The notes under the pieces were generated by a model, which was not told the DNA's origin, searched no databases, and saw nothing but the letters and a program-made list of their open reading frames with translations. Positions 12,101-25,304 of a stretch of DNA of 64,000 bases are shown piece after piece (position 1 is the stretch's first letter; every line of letters begins with the position of its first letter). A program made the translations under genes and the position numbers. The stretch is taken from NCBI GenBank assembly GCA_965178125.1, contig OZ237765.1, positions 558,001-622,000 on the forward strand, in the 5' to 3' direction. The DNA comes from Bilabrum cf. latius. Lineage: Eukaryota > Bigyra: Bicosoecida > Bigyra > Bicosoecida.

Positions 12101-13359
12101 AAGGGCACGACCTCGGTGACGATCATGGTCACCTCCATCCCAAAGTAGGACACGGTTCCCAGGGACGCCATCACGCTGAAGGAGACAATGAGGATGCCTT
12201 GCAGGCCCAGAAAAGCCCTCGACCCCACTGGGTGCGGGAACCGACCCAGCGCCAGCACGATGTACACGAACATCACGACGTAGCTGATCCCGACGACCCC
12301 TATGTTCTGCTGCTCCACGATCGCAAGCTCGTCAGCGACGGACCGCTGTGCCATGTAAGTGGCTTTCAAGCCCGTCTCTTCGGACCTGTCGTTGAAGCGT
12401 TGCGCCGCCTGCAGAAATACCTCCTTCTCCCACCTCTTGGCCTTGGATTCGAGCGACGTGCGGGCGTCCACGAGGAACGTGATCATGCCGGCCCGCGCCG
12501 CGAGCCCCCCGCAGGAATCGCCGCAGACGCTGTTGTTGGAGGCCCAGCCGGGCACCGCGGGCGAGCAGGCGTAGTCGCCCAGCACGACGTCCTTGTTGAC
12601 TGGGATCCCAGCCTCGCTCTCGCACACGCGGTGGTTTTCAACGGGAGCGTCCAGGCAGGCCAGCACCCGCTGCAGCTTGTACGGGTCGCCGAATGCTTTG
12701 ACGGCCGCGGCGCTGCTGCGGAACCAGTTGAGGGGACTTTCGATGGCGCACGAGGTCCCCGTGGGGCGAGCACAGATGTCGTCCAAGCCGGTGCCAGCCG
12801 TATCGGTCGAGGTCGCGATGTCGTTCTGCAGCTCAAGCATTGCGAGCAAATAATCCTTCTCGATTATGTTCGCGTCGAGGATGGACTGCACCTCTGCTGG
12901 GACAGCGCTGCCATTTCCCACGCCGAAATCCAGTGTCCTTTCGACCATCGGGCCGTTCGAAACGTATCGGCCCTTGTTCAAGCGCAAGTTGTGGGACTAG
13001 GCTACTAAATCGATGGAATTTGCGTCGCCGTCGCCTTCCAAGGCAGTCGAATCAAGCGTTTCGCTGCCCGCGGGCTCGCTGACCTGATGCTTTGCGGCCT
13101 TATCGACGCGGGAAATGATCAGCTGCTCGATCCGATAGAAAGGGTCAAACGATGCATCAAAGAACTACTGCTGCTGAGCAGTCTTACTGCCCGGGGGAAC
13201 CCATATCTTCTGCGGTTCCGAGACGATGTTGATGAAATGGATTCCACCCGAGAGCACTGACACAAGCACCAACGGTATCACGATGTACGCCCATGTCCTC
13301 CCCGCTATTCCCTTCGCATGCTTTCGATAGCATGTCTGAAGAAGTGAGGAATGGCCCAT
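9178..13359 (-). CDS. NPC1/Patched-like sterol-sensing-domain membrane protein
   Basis: One exon of about 1,393 residues reads through TAG at 13165, 12997, 10558, 10369 and 10306 (left ends) and stops at TGA. The ATG at 13359 is the only in-frame start before an upstream TGA at 13441-13443. Motifs follow NPC1 order: WAYIVIPLVLV first membrane helix, FDPFYRIEQLIIS, a sterol-sensing block near residues 355-540 (GISYVVMFVYIVLALGR, LAIGVDNMFIV), FYVYYEQY, INAVSVVNLVAAVGLCVEF, and GSSVFTGITVTK with YFRMYMGIILLG. NPC1 exports cholesterol from lysosomes; Patched relatives are RND transporters. The cholesterol-binding N-terminal domain is absent, since only about 15 residues precede the first helix. 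The C-terminal 150 residues are Gly/Ser-rich, ending in a GQGQ tract. Several TAGs sit in luminal loops that vary among homologues. Confidence 0.85.
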
Positions 13360-13748
13360 GGCGTGAAATCGGCGGCTGGTCCCCTACCAATCAAGCAAGT
13401 CAGCCCACACGGGGCGATGTGCGAGTTGTTGCCTGCGTGGTCAATGCAGACTTTTACTGCGCCAAGAATCGTTTCCAGCAGGTATATTTTTGACAATCTA
13501 GGCCAAATAGGAGGATTGATACAGATTGAGTTGTCGCAAAACGGTCGGAGAGATCTCCCATTTCGCACGGGGCGAACACTAGACAAAAAGTTCGTTTGAC
13601 ACAACGAACCTTCGATTTCTGCATCGAATTTAGGCGCTCCGGTCGGGCGCCGACGGGCGGCCACCGTCACTGCGACATATTCGAAATTGATCGATTTTCA
13701 AACATCGTAAACGGAATTATTTGTCACGCTTTGCAGTACTCTGAGCAA
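13360..13748. other. Intergenic region upstream of the NPC1-like gene
   Basis: This 389-bp stretch separates the NPC1-like start (minus strand) from the TGA of the next minus-strand gene. It presumably holds the NPC1-like promoter and the 3' end of the WD40-BTB gene. No distinct element was recognised. Confidence 0.4.
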
Positions 13749-16700
13749 TCACCACCCTTCGTCATCTTCATCATCATCGCTGTCACCGATGCCATCGAAA
13801 CGATCACCAGCCGACTCATCATCACTCCATGCATCGCCGTCCTCGCGTGCCCCGTCCTATCCGTCCCCATCGCTTTCCGTGCCTCCCTTTCCTGCCTAGT
13901 TGCTCTCCTCGAGCAAATCACCGCCAGCGTCCACGGCGTAGGCGTGGCGGACGGTGATGTACCGTGCCTCCAGCTCGGTTTTCAGCTCCGGGTCCGCGTC
14001 CTCCCACGCCTCCGACCCATGGATTGACCGCCACTCTCGGAGAATAACCGCCACACAGCCCTCCTTCAGGTCCTCGCACCGGTGCGCGTCCGCGAACGCC
14101 AGCAGCCACAGGGCGTTATCCGCGTCGATGCACCGGATCAGCACACCCTCGCACATGCGCGCCAGCCTGGGCTCGCTGTAGGCCTGGGCGGCCTGCAGTA
14201 GGCTGACGGCTTGCTCGGGCCCGAGGTCCGGCCGGATGGAGTCGGTGTATATGAACTCCAGGAAGAGCCCCAGCGTCTCTGCCTCCAGGTCTGGCACAGC
14301 GATGACTCGGCTCCGGCTCTCATCCATCCCGCTCTGCAGCATAGCGCGGAAGTGGGTGGAGCGGCCCGCGAGCATCCAAGCATGCGCGGAGAACAGGGTG
14401 CCTTCCTGTGACTGGACCTCGATATCGGAGCAAGGGCCGCGCCACCGGGACGAAGGTGAAGCCGAAGACGAAGGTGAAGGTGAAGCCGAAGACGAAGCCG
14501 AAGGTGAAGCCGAAGCCGAAGGTGAAGATGGAGATCCAAGGGTCAAGCCCGATGCGGCACCTTCCCCCGTAGCTCGCGCTCCTGCCTAGTACGAGGATGG
14601 TCCCAATGCTCCACGTAGCAGGCGCACCATGTCACTCGTCACACGGCCATCGTCCCAGGTCCCCATCTGCAGAGGATCCGTGCGGACCATCTTGATGGGC
14701 CACGAGAGCGGCTTGTCGCTGGGGCTGGGCAGCCTGCTGCCACCTGCACTGGTCCCTGCCCCTGCACTGGCACTGGCACTAGCACTTGTACTATTTTCGA
14801 TGATGCCTCCGGGCTCTTCACCAGAGGGCTGCCCACTCATCAAACCATCGTGTCGAACAAGATCCTGCATCCCAACAGGACGGTACCACGAAGAAATGGT
14901 CGCGGTTGCCGTCTGGAGCTTGTCCTGCCTGCAGCGCAAGATCCAGCCTCCCGCCCGCTGCAACTCGATGGTCCACATGGACGTGTCATTCTCGCTGTCG
15001 TAGACTTCTCTGCCGAACGAGTCGGTGAAACGAGCCTGCAGGCGCACGTAGGGACGCGTCAAGCGCTTCGAATCATCCCACTCGGCGCCATCCAGGAGCA
15101 GCCCGTCCTGATACTCAGTGGCATCTTCCTCGTCAATGCCCGTCTGCATTGAGGATTGCACTGCCCCCGCCACCGCTTTGCTCGCTGGCCCACTGGACCC
15201 AACGGTCATGCCCCCCCTCGACTCCCCTCTCGATCTAGCGCCTGTCGTCATTGAGGCAAATGCGCTGACATTCGTGGGCATCAGCGCGTCGAATAACTTG
15301 CATCCTAGGTTACAGGCCGCCACCTGCCGCACGGCCCACTGAACGGCACTCTCACCCTCCTTCAAGGCAGAGGTGTGCAGAGGTCCGGCGCATGAGGGGT
15401 TACCGATGCTGCTGAGAGGTCCAGCGAACCTGCTAATCAGCGCTCTCGTATCCTCCTCGAGTGTCATGTCGGTGTTGCCTTGAATGATACCCCATACGGT
15501 CCCCTTGATGCTGTCCTTGAGCTCTCGTTCGATCCTAGTGCAGGCATCGGGGGCCAGTCGGCGCGCTGCGGCGGCGGCCAGGCCAGCCATCTCGCCGACA
15601 TCTCCGTGCACCTGGTAGCGACCAGCAAACGCATGCATCCCAAAATGAGTGGTCGAACCATCTCCAACAGGAGCTTTTAGTGCGTGATCGGGCTGGCTGC
15701 AACGGAGCCAAGCATCGAGAAGAGTAGAGTATCCTGGCCAAGTCATGCAAGGGATTTCCTCCTCGCCGTCGACAGGGCAACCGATAAAGCCTCCGATCAT
15801 GTGCGTGTCTTCGTACGTTGCTGGTTCATTGACACGATCATCGCGTGATAAAGCAGGCGGCCGAGTCTTGAGGCTCCTCACGTGGCCATCGGGCAGCATA
15901 TGGATGTCACGCGCGGCCTGGTCTAAATCGCCAGTCTTGCCAGTCTTGCCAGTCGCACCAGTCGCACCAGTCGCACCAGTCGCTGCCGGTTTCCCTCTTT
16001 GAAATAGGTCTAGATCAGCCACGCTATCGTCGTCACTGTCACTACTGGCATCCATCGAGCCGCAGTCACCGAGATCGTCCCAGGTAGTCGCGTACTTCGA
16101 CAGGTGGCCCTTGGTCGGTGACTCTTTCTCACGACTATGTGCATTGGAGGGGTGCAAGTCGGCAGCTACTCGGCGTGCAGCTCTTGCCACTACCCAACCG
16201 ACCACGCCCACCAGGCATTCTCGCATGTCTGCAGTGGGCACTGGACCAGCAGCACTGATATGATGCGCCACCGCGGGAATAACCGGCATACCCGTCGCTG
16301 ATGTGACATCATGCATGGCCTGTTTGGCCAGCTATGAACCAGCTGCAGAGCCGGGCGAATCCGACCCAGCCAGCAAGTGCACAACGCTGCGGTGTAGCTC
16401 ATTGCCGCAGAAATACGCGGCTATCGCCAGCCTAGTCGCGAGGTGCGATTCCCTCACTCGCAGCACCTCACTGGGGGACAGCTCGTGAGCGCATGCCGCC
16501 ACGTGGATGCCCTCCTCGCTGAGATGGCCGATCTAGTCATGGCCAAGCGAGGATGCAGCAACGTATCGCGCCGGGCAGAATTGCGGTACGCGGCTCCGTG
16601 ACTCAGTCACATCGTCTTCAGAGACAGAGGCGACAGGCGCGTGATCACCAGCTGGTGCTGATTGCGATGCAAGCGCAGCGACCGGCTTCGGATCGGGTAC

Positions 16701-19700
16701 AACAATTGCGGCAGCCCGTTCCACGCCGATCAGCGCCTGCTCGATCGATCGCAGCTCCTTTTCAAATCGTTGAAAGGCCTCACGGACCCCCACTTCGGCT
16801 TGCGCACCCAACAACTCTGGCCGTCCTGATGTCACATGCAACGGAGTCGCTAGAGGCGGGACAGGACACATAGCCACATGGAAAGGCTCGCCAGGCAGCT
16901 CTGCCTGCCCACCGCGCGCCGCCCTCCCAGCAATCAGCGTGACATCACCTCGATCGTCCATGTCGAGTGATACGCAGGATACCTGCAAAGAGGAGCGTGG
17001 CCCGTCGTCGAACTGCCCTTCGCCTGCACCATTCGCAAGGCACATGGTAGAGTCGCCGATCTGTACCATGCCCGCCACAGAGCGCCACAGCAAAATGCCG
17101 CGCTGACCGCGGTCTGACGGCTCCAGCTAGCGCCATTCTAGCCCGAGAGGGGCACCGTTCGCCAGCCGCCCACCACCACCAACAGAGCCTGCACCGGATC
17201 CAGACGCAGCACCCGCAGCGTTCCCCCCGCCTGGTGGGCTGGAACCATCCTCCCTATCCCTCTCTGTGTCATCTGCAGGCACAAGCGCTGCCATGATCTG
17301 AGTGCCGTGTCTGCTAATGGCACCGCCCACCACGATCCACGGGTCAGCAGTTGAGCAGGCCGGCCGAAGAGTCACCACTTTGGACTCATCCGTGGCACGA
17401 AGCAGGCCACGGTTCCGAATGATGGGCTTAGACCACGAGGCTGACAGCTCGAAAGACATGATGAAGTCGCTTGGTCCGGGGCCAGTCCGAACAGGAGTGT
17501 ACACCGACTCGATGGACAGGCACCACGCGCCCTCAGGCTCGAGGCCGTGCCGGTCCACATCAACCCCGCCGATGTGATACAGGTGCTGATTGAATCGAAT
17601 GCAAGCAGGATCACTGCCACTTGATGGTGCAATACTTCCGGCGGATGCTGAAGGTCCAGCTGCGCTCGTAGATTTAGAACTCGTCGCACTTTCTGTGTCT
17701 CGTTTCGATTCGCTCTTGTCAACCCGCACGTCCAGGGCAGCCAGCCGTCCAGCCGATCTGGCCCGTGCTTCCAGCAGCATCCGATAGTGGCGAGCCAGCC
17801 GCGACCGCGAACTTGTCTTTTCGCTGCGCTTGCCCTACCCCTTGTCTCTGCTCTTGGGGGCATCACCACCCGCTGGCGAGTCAGTTGGCATCTCCAATGA
17901 CTGGGATCCAGCCATCTCAAAGTACGGGTCGAGCCAACCTCGCCTAGTGTTGGCCGAGAATGCCAGCTCCACCGCCGCCTACACATCCTCAGGACATGCC
18001 TCGGCAGAAGCAAGCCCGTCTGCAATGGCACGCTACAAACCAGGGACATCGATCAGGTTTGCCAAGGAGCCACCTATGCTCCTCGGCGGCGCATCACCGG
18101 TGGGCCTGATGAGGTGCCACCTGTGCTCGTGCGTGTCAAGTACTGCCACCACCATGCTCACCCTGCCTTGCTTGATCTTCCCACCGTGCTGCGGGCCCGC
18201 ATTTTGTACCGGGTGATGCTCAGAGAGTCCAGTGTCCCACGCGACAGATGCCAGGAACCGAGGACACAGTTCCGACCACCATGGGTGGCTGTGAGGCGCG
18301 TCGCAGGGCCGTACAGATGGCAGTCCGTGGAGGGTGCACTGCACTGGTAACCGCTGGTAATTTGGGTTCATGGTCCCCAGAATGGCTTGGCCCTGCATGG
18401 GCACGTAGTCGATCGACCCGGTGCGCGGGTCCATGACAAGCGGGTGCGACAGCGGCAGGCTGCCTGTCTTAATACCCCTGCCGCCCACCACCGCCACAGC
18501 GCAACCCTGCCTTCCAAAGGGTACCATGGCAGCTCCGTTGGTGTGCGGGATGTGGCAGGAACCGATTGTTAAGCTGCTCCTGGAGCGAATCGTCGATCCG
18601 TCAGGCCGAGATGCCAGGGGCAGTGCAGACCCGTGCATGCTCCGCAGTGCACGAATCACCTTCCGTCTGCTTTCGTGCGCGGCCCCTAGAGGCAGCATGG
18701 CCAGGATAGACAGTTCCCTGGCCAGTGTCGCCAGGCAAGCCTCGTCTACGCCCCGGCTACCCGACCCGGGCACAGGCATGTTCTCTCGCCGCCATGCGCC
18801 AGCTGCCACCTCAATGGCATGGCGCAGTGCTGGCGGCAGCCGATTCAAATCTCCGAACATGCCTGGGTCTATGCCAAGGCGGCGCAGAACGGCCGGGATC
18901 AACACGTCCTCACTCACGTCAAGCGAGCCTTCTTCAGCTCTCCTCTCCGCCCCGGAACACTCCTCGACGAGGTCTCTGTGCTTCAGATACCAGTCAGTCT
19001 CCCAGTCAGGAGAGCGCGGGTCCATGCCCAGGGATGTATCAAGCCCGCCCTTCTTTCCGGTAGCCATATCGTCCAGGGTGCGCGAGACGTCGATTGCCGG
19101 CTTTGCCGACGCTGCAGATGCGGAAGCGCCTTCGTCCCCTTTCGACTTTCCTGGTGATCTTGTCATCAACTCAGGCTCCGCCTGGAGCAGTTTCGAGAAC
19201 CACGCTTCCCATGCGTCACAGAACACGCCATTCTTCTCTAGCCAGCGCTGCGACGGGGATTCGCCCTCGTCGTCGAGGGCATGGCCCGAGCCCATGATCC
19301 ATGGGGCCGCCTGGCTGCTGGCCAGCTTGAGGTCGAGAGGCACGGGTACAGACTCCAAGTCACGATACCTGCCCGCTTCGCCGAGAAATTCATCGACTAT
19401 TAAGTTCAAGTCGGCGCCTGCAGCCGTTGCGCAAAGCGTAGTCGATGATGCAGCACAGTCAGCCTACAGCACTTCTGGGAGTCTAGCAGCATACCGCGCG
19501 CTCGCTATACGCAGTGCGGTGCACCCATGCGCCCTTGCTACAGCGTACAACGCAACACAAGTGCCCGGACAAAGCCACTTGGCTGCTAGTAGCTGGCACT
19601 GCTCAACCATGCCGTCGAGCCCGAGAAAACGCGCTGCTTTCAATGCCTCGTGCAAAGCTGCGATGGCTTCTACACGGAAACTCGCACCGGCGGTTGCTTG

Positions 19701-22700
19701 AATCTTGCTACCGCGTACGGTTGAAAGCCCACTATCCCAACGCGATGCATCGCTCGGCTGTGCAAAAGCTGAAGCAGCTCCATCCCGAGGACCTACATCG
19801 TCCAATAGAGAAGCAACGGCTGCATCTACGGCTGCACTGCCACTGCCACTAGCCGCTGCCGCATCGCTCCGTTTTCCTGATTCACCATAAATTTCACTAG
19901 GCGTGGCATTTCGCAGGGTCCATTCCTTCAGGCGGCCCTCCGGAAGTGCCACGACCTGCCTATCAGGGCCGTAAAGCACCTCGCAACTGGGCTCCACCTG
20001 CACCAAGTGGACCGACGAATGCAACCCACCGGTAGATTCGCCTGCTACAAGAGGAGCGTGGGCTTGTTTCTAATCGGAAACGATACTTCTGGCCAGGTCA
20101 CGCATCGAGGACCCAGTCGATTCCGGGTCTGACAGCGCGCGCCTGTAGGCAACTGCAGCGGCATCTGCTTCCTGCCTCACAGTGTCAAGGTCGAGCCGAG
20201 GGGCGCCTGCTTCATCACAATAGCAAAGGCACTGCAGGTGCATCGGAAGCGAATCGGCTGCATGTGTGCCTCCTCTTGAGCACAGAGTGGGGTTTGCCTT
20301 TTGCAGTATCACAGTGTCTGTGTAGCAGTACAGAAGAGCGGCCGAGAGGCCACACGATGAGAGCCCTGCCCCTGCCGGCAGAGTCAGTATGCCACGGCGG
20401 GAATCCCTGCCACCCGAGGCCTTTGATACATTTTCCTCATCTTCATCTTCATCATCGCACATGGAAGCAGACCCGCCACCGCCCGTGCCCGAGTCCCGTG
20501 GAGGTGCAAGCATGCCCCCGTGGTCGAGGAGGGCGCCTAGGACAGGCGATCGAGCCCACAGCATGCATGCATGGCAGGAAAACTCCGCGCCGTCTATGCC
20601 CCCAGATGCGCTGCTACCGCCAGACTTGGCGGCTCCCGGAGCTTCAGGTAGCAGGACAAGCCGCACATCAGCCATGTCAAGCGCAGCGCCGTGAGAGCTG
20701 TGTACCTGCCTGTGGTACACTGCGCCAGTTGTCAGATCCGTTCCGTCCGCTGGAGATGCAAGTGCGTCGCCGGATTGCGCGGCTGAAGTGCTGCTCGAAC
20801 CAGCGGGGCTTGCAGTTGACGGGCTAGCCGGGGCGGAGGTCGACCTGACTTTGGCAGCAGCCTGCACCGACTTGTGGCTGATGCCCTCCTTGGCCATCGG
20901 CACGAAAGCGAGGGGGTCATGGGAACTGCTGCGCTCGTACGGTTTCCTGCATATCATCTCCGCGCCGTGTCGCACCCAGTGCGCAGAGGGCCTGCGCCAG
21001 TGATTGGTGGCAGGTGCCTCGTCATCTTCGGACTTGGCCTCGTCAGGCGCTTCAGCCCTGCTGCTCTCTCCCATGGAATCCACCCCATCTTCCTCCATTT
21101 GCGCCTGCGGGACGTAGTCAGCGCCTGGTGCCGTACCAGACTCGCTCCAAGTAGCAGATGCAGCAGCAGTTGCGCCCCTACCTGCTACGATGGGCTGGCT
21201 GGGGTACGTCCTTTGGCTAATTTTAACCATTTCCAGCGGTTGGTCGTCATTGTAGTTGCTCGCAAGGACGGTGACTTCCCCCGGGGTGTGAATGGCTCCC
21301 CGCAGGCTCTGCCCAAATAGACCGGGGCTGGAGACGTCGGGCCACAGCTCAACCGACGCGAGGTGCTCGCCCGTGCTCGTGTCAAAGTACCTGAGCTTGT
21401 CGTCGTTGGAGGTCAGTGTGGCGATCACAGCACCTCCATTGCAGAAGTACGACCGGGTGTACCCCCCTGCGCTGTAGCAGTTGTCCAGCGTGTAGAGTCT
21501 CCTGCCATCCAGCGTGCTGTGGAGGTTGACCTCGCCGTCCTGGGCCGAGGTAAGCATGTACTGGTCGTCGGGAGAAAAAGCTATCAGTACGTTCTTTGAC
21601 CTGCTCGCGCACGTGTAGATGGGAGCAGAAGAGCCCACTCGCATGTCCCATACCTTCACGGCCCTATCGAAGGAACAGGTAGCGAGGAGGTGCGGGGTCT
21701 CGTTGGCGAACCGAGCAATGTTGATGCTCTTCTCATGGATGTCCTTGAAGTTGAGGACCCTTTTCCCCGTTGCCAGGTCAAAGATGGGCACGGATGTGTG
21801 GTACCCGCTCGCCATGAACGCCTGGTCCTCGCTGTTGATGTGCACCGAGGTCATCCGGTCGAACCTCCCTGTCTCCGTGCTCACCAGGTGGCAGCCGATT
21901 TCCGGCTCCGGATTGCCAATCCCGGCGCCGGGACTATTGCCACCAGCAGCAGCATCGCCAGCACCTGCGGTTCCTGCCCCCGCCGCCCACCCAGCGAAGT
22001 GCCCCAGGGCACCCACCAGTGCCTCCTAAGCCTGGCCGATGGCCCCTTCGCTGGGGCACCCGGCGCGCTCCCGCTCCCGAGCGTCCCGAGCTGTTCCCCG
22101 GGCCCTAGCGCCAGCACCGGCCTTGGAAGCGGCTGGCAGGGCTTCGTGCCAGGATCGGCCAGAGGGTGCAGCGCACGGCAGCGCACCTCGGGAGCCCCAC
22201 GGCCCGTCGTGGCCCCGCAGAGCCTGCCAGGTCATTTCGCGGACGACGCAGCCGCCGCCATCCAGCATTCCCCTTGACGTGTGCAGCAAGCCTCCCTTTG
22301 GGATGCGCGGCACCCGGGCTGGGGGTGCCGGGCGACCGGAGGGCAATGTCAGCGGCTGCTCGCTAGGATCATTGGCAGGAACGGACGACTCTGCTGCTCC
22401 TGGTGCTGCTGCTTGACTTTCTATAGAAACTCTACTGGCTTCTCCAGTGATCTTAGTGTCATGGGCTTCATCATCTGTCTCGCCTTTGTTTCCATCTGAC
22501 GATGGCAGCTTGCCTTCAATTGTGTTCACACGCAGCGAGCCACGGGCCGAGCCGCTCAGGAATCGACGAGGGTCAGACCTAAACCAGCAGAGAGCCAGAA
22601 CCTCATCTGATGATTGAGCTGGATGCTACTGTGCGTCGCCTATTGGACCAACTGGCTGAGTCGGGCGCTCGCCGATCATTCTATTCTGCAAGCCGGCCAA

Positions 22701-22949
22701 TCCCATCCAGTTGGTCCTTGCATCATCCAAAGAGCCCAGTCGCGACGACTGCACGCACGCATGCGGATGCAAAGCTACTACAGAATCACTGGTGTGATCC
22801 AGCACGAGTGCCTCGCCGTTTGACGTACCAACTGCCAGCAGACTTGGATGGAATGGTGAATACTCAAACTGACGGGGGACAAAGCGCCCATGTAGGAGGT
22901 GTTGGTGTGTCCATAGATGTGGTTTTCCGGTAACTGCCCTACTATCCAT
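13749..22949 (-). CDS. Giant WD40-BTB/BACK protein
   Basis: One uninterrupted frame of about 3,066 residues contains at least a dozen TAGs (including 22626, 22026, 20070, 19464, 18033, 17979, 17835, 17127, 16533, 16332, 14586, 13896) and no TAA or TGA before the TGA at 13749-13751. An upstream in-frame ATG at 23009 is an alternative start. The N-terminal 600 residues carry WD40 repeats (FEYSPFHPSLLAVGTSNG, VLALCWFRSDPRRFLSGSA, LLATCSFDRAVKVWDMR, LIAFSPDDQYMLTSAQDGEV), resembling a plant/algal WD40 protein family. A first BTB-like domain lies near 20700-20280, BACK-like helices near 19650-19470 and 16530-16380, a kelch-like GGRG segment near 18500, and a canonical BTB (SDIEVQSQEGTLFSAHAWML) at 14430-14180 followed by BACK. 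The tail is acidic. BTB proteins commonly act as cullin-3 adaptors, so a scaffold or ubiquitin-ligase role is inferred. Confidence 0.75.
14453..14530 (-). repeat. Hexanucleotide-type repeat encoding a Ser/Ala/Pro tract
   Basis: Degenerate GAAGGT/GAAGCC/GAAGAC units on the plus strand encode a Ser-Pro-Ser-Ala linker just before the last BTB domain of the minus-strand gene. The length stays in frame, as expected of a coding microsatellite. Confidence 0.6.
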
Positions 22950-23001
22950 CTACTAAGCAGCTATATCGGGCCTGAAAGTATAAATGCAGCGTGATTGGGT
23001 C

Positions 23002-23150
23002 TGTGCCATTGGTATACTACTAGTTCCGGGATAAGAGCTCCAAGACCAGTGATAGCGTGCCAATACTGGTATACGATCCGCGCACCACGAACGCGAAGAA
23101 GCGAGCATCACGAGTGGAATCCGAGAAGAAAGGAGAACAGAGGAAAATTT
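23002..23150. repeat. 149-bp direct repeat, copy 1
   Basis: The sequence from TGTGCCATTGG to GAGGAAAATTT recurs without visible change at 25835-25983. This copy overlaps the upstream alternative start of the WD40-BTB gene. It may be a fragment of the element described at 25495-27920. Confidence 0.85.
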
Positions 23151-23425
23151 CGAGGCTTACCGGAATCAATGGGGAGTTACTGTTAAGCCAGCTTGTCAGG
23201 ATGCCAGCTAAGCCTCAGGACAAACAAGTCAGAGGCCGGCGACAAACTGCAAGCAGACCTTAAAGTGACACACGCGACAGCTAGCCTGCAAAACAGTAAT
23301 AATGGTACCGTATCCGAGGGACTTAAAAATTGCAATTATGATACTGTTGAAATAGCGCCCACGGCGTGGTCTCCCTCCGTTAAGAATTCTCTCCTTGGGC
23401 GCGGACCTCGCGATCGGCATGAACA

Positions 23426-25304
23426 CTGAGCGGCGCGAGCTGCACCAGCATCTCTGCATTGTGCTGTTTGGTTTTGCTTGTGTGGCGCTCGCTGCCTGGG
23501 CTCCCTTCGTTGACCTTGTCCGCCTTGGGCGTGGGTCAGCGGGGAGGACTGAGCGGCGCGAGCTGCACTAGCATCTCTGCATTTGTGCTGTTTGGTTTTG
23601 CTTGTGCGGCGCTCGCTGCCTGGGCTTCCTTCGTTGACCTTGTCCGCCTTGGGCGTGGGTCAGCGGGGAGGACTGAGCGGCGCGAGCTGCACCAGCATCT
23701 CTGCATTGTGCTGTTTGGTTTTGCTTGTGCGGCGCTCGCTGCCTGGTCTCCCTTCGTTGACCTTGTCCGCCTTGGGCGTGGGTCAGCGGGGAGGACTGAG
23801 CGGCGCGAGCTGCACCAGCATCTCTGCATTGTGCTGTTTGGTTTTGCTTGTGCGGCGCTCGCTGCCTGGGCTTCCTTCGTTGACCTTGTCCGCCTTGGGC
23901 GTGGGTCAGCGGGGAGGACTGAGCGGCGCGAGCTGCACCAGCATCTCTGCATTGTGCTGTTTGGTTTTGCTTGTGCGGCGCTCGCTGCCTGGGCTTCCTT
24001 CGTTGACCTTGTCCGCCTTGGGCGTGGGTCAGCGGGGAGGACTGAGCGGCGCGAGCTGCACCAGCATCTCTGCATTGTGCTGTTTGGTTTTGCTTGTGCG
24101 GCGCTCGCTGCCTGGGCTTCCTTCGTTGACCTTGTCCGCCTTGGGCGTGGGTCAGCGGGGAGGACTGAGCGGCGCGAGCTGCACCAGCATCTCTGCATTG
24201 TGCTGTTTGGTTTTGCTTGTGCGGCACTCGCTGCCTGGGCTTCCTTCGTTGACCTTGTCCGCCTTGGGCGTGGGTCAGCGGGGAGGACTGAGCGGCGCGA
24301 GCTGCACCAGCATCTCTGCATTTGTGCTGTTTGGGCTGGCTTGTGCGGCGCTCGCTGCCTGGGCTTCCTTCGTTGACCTTGTCCGCCTTGGGCGTGGGTC
24401 AGCGGGGAGGACTGAGCGGCGCGAGCTGCGCCAGCATCTCTGCATTGTGCTGTTTGGTTTTGCTTGTGCGGCGCTCGCTGCCTGGTCTCCCTTCGTTGAC
24501 CTTGTCCGCCTTGGGCGTGGGTCAGCGGGGAGGACTGAGCGGCGCGAGCTGCACCAGCATCTCTGCATTGTGCTGTTTGGTTTTGCTTGTGCGGCGCTCG
24601 CTGCCTGGGCTTCCTTCGTTGACCTTGTCCGCCTTGGGCGTGGGTCAGCGGGGAGGACTGAGCGGCGCGAGCTGCACCAGCATCTCTGCATTGTGCTGTT
24701 TGGTTTTGCTTGTGCGGCGCTCGCTGCCTGGGCTTCCTTCGTTGACCTTGTCCGCCTTGGGCGTGGGTCAGCGGGGAGGACTGAGCGGCGCGAGCTGCAC
24801 CAGCATCTCTGCATTGTGCTGTTTGGTTTTGCTTGTGCGGCGCTTGCTGCCTGGGCTTCCTTCGTTGACCTTGTCCGCCTTGGGCGTGGGTCAGCGGGGA
24901 GGACTGAGCGGCGCGAGCTGCACCAGCATCTCTGCATTTGTGCTGTTTGGTTTTGCTTGTGCGGCGCTCGCTGCCTGGGCTTCCTTCGTTGACCTTGTCC
25001 GCCTTGGGCGTGGGTCAGCGGGGAGGACTGAGCGGCGCGAGCTGCACCAGCATCTCTGCATTGTGCTGTTTGGTTTTGCTTGTGCGGCGCTCGCTGCCTG
25101 GGCTTCCTTCGTTGACCTTGTCCGCCTTGGGCGTGGGTCAGCGGGGAGGACTGAGCGGCGCGAGCTGCACCAGCATCTCTGCATTGTGCTGTTTGGTTTT
25201 GCTTGTGCGGCGCTCGCTGCCTGGGCTTCCTTCGTTGACCTTGTCCGCCTTGGGCGTGGGTCAGCGGGGAGGACTGAGCGGCGCGAGCTGCACCAGCATG
25301 CATT
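23426..25304. repeat. Minisatellite of fifteen 123-bp units
   Basis: Units begin at about 23461, 23585, 23708, 23831, 23954, 24077, 24200, 24324, 24447, 24570, 24693, 24816, 24940, 25063 and 25186, preceded by the end of one partial unit. Most are 123 bp (41 codons). Three carry one extra T (GCATTTGTG). Frames on both strands are open across many units, simply because 123 is a multiple of three and the unit lacks stops. The extra T bases shift frame, so coding is doubtful. Variants recur in a pattern that implies block duplication: units 2 and 8 have the extra T, and units 3 and 9 have TCTCCC. A short unrelated tail follows. Function unknown. Confidence 0.9.

Noticed and set aside
23426-25304. 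CRISPR array
   Set aside because: The repeat has no spacers, the unit is 123 bp, and the context is eukaryotic.
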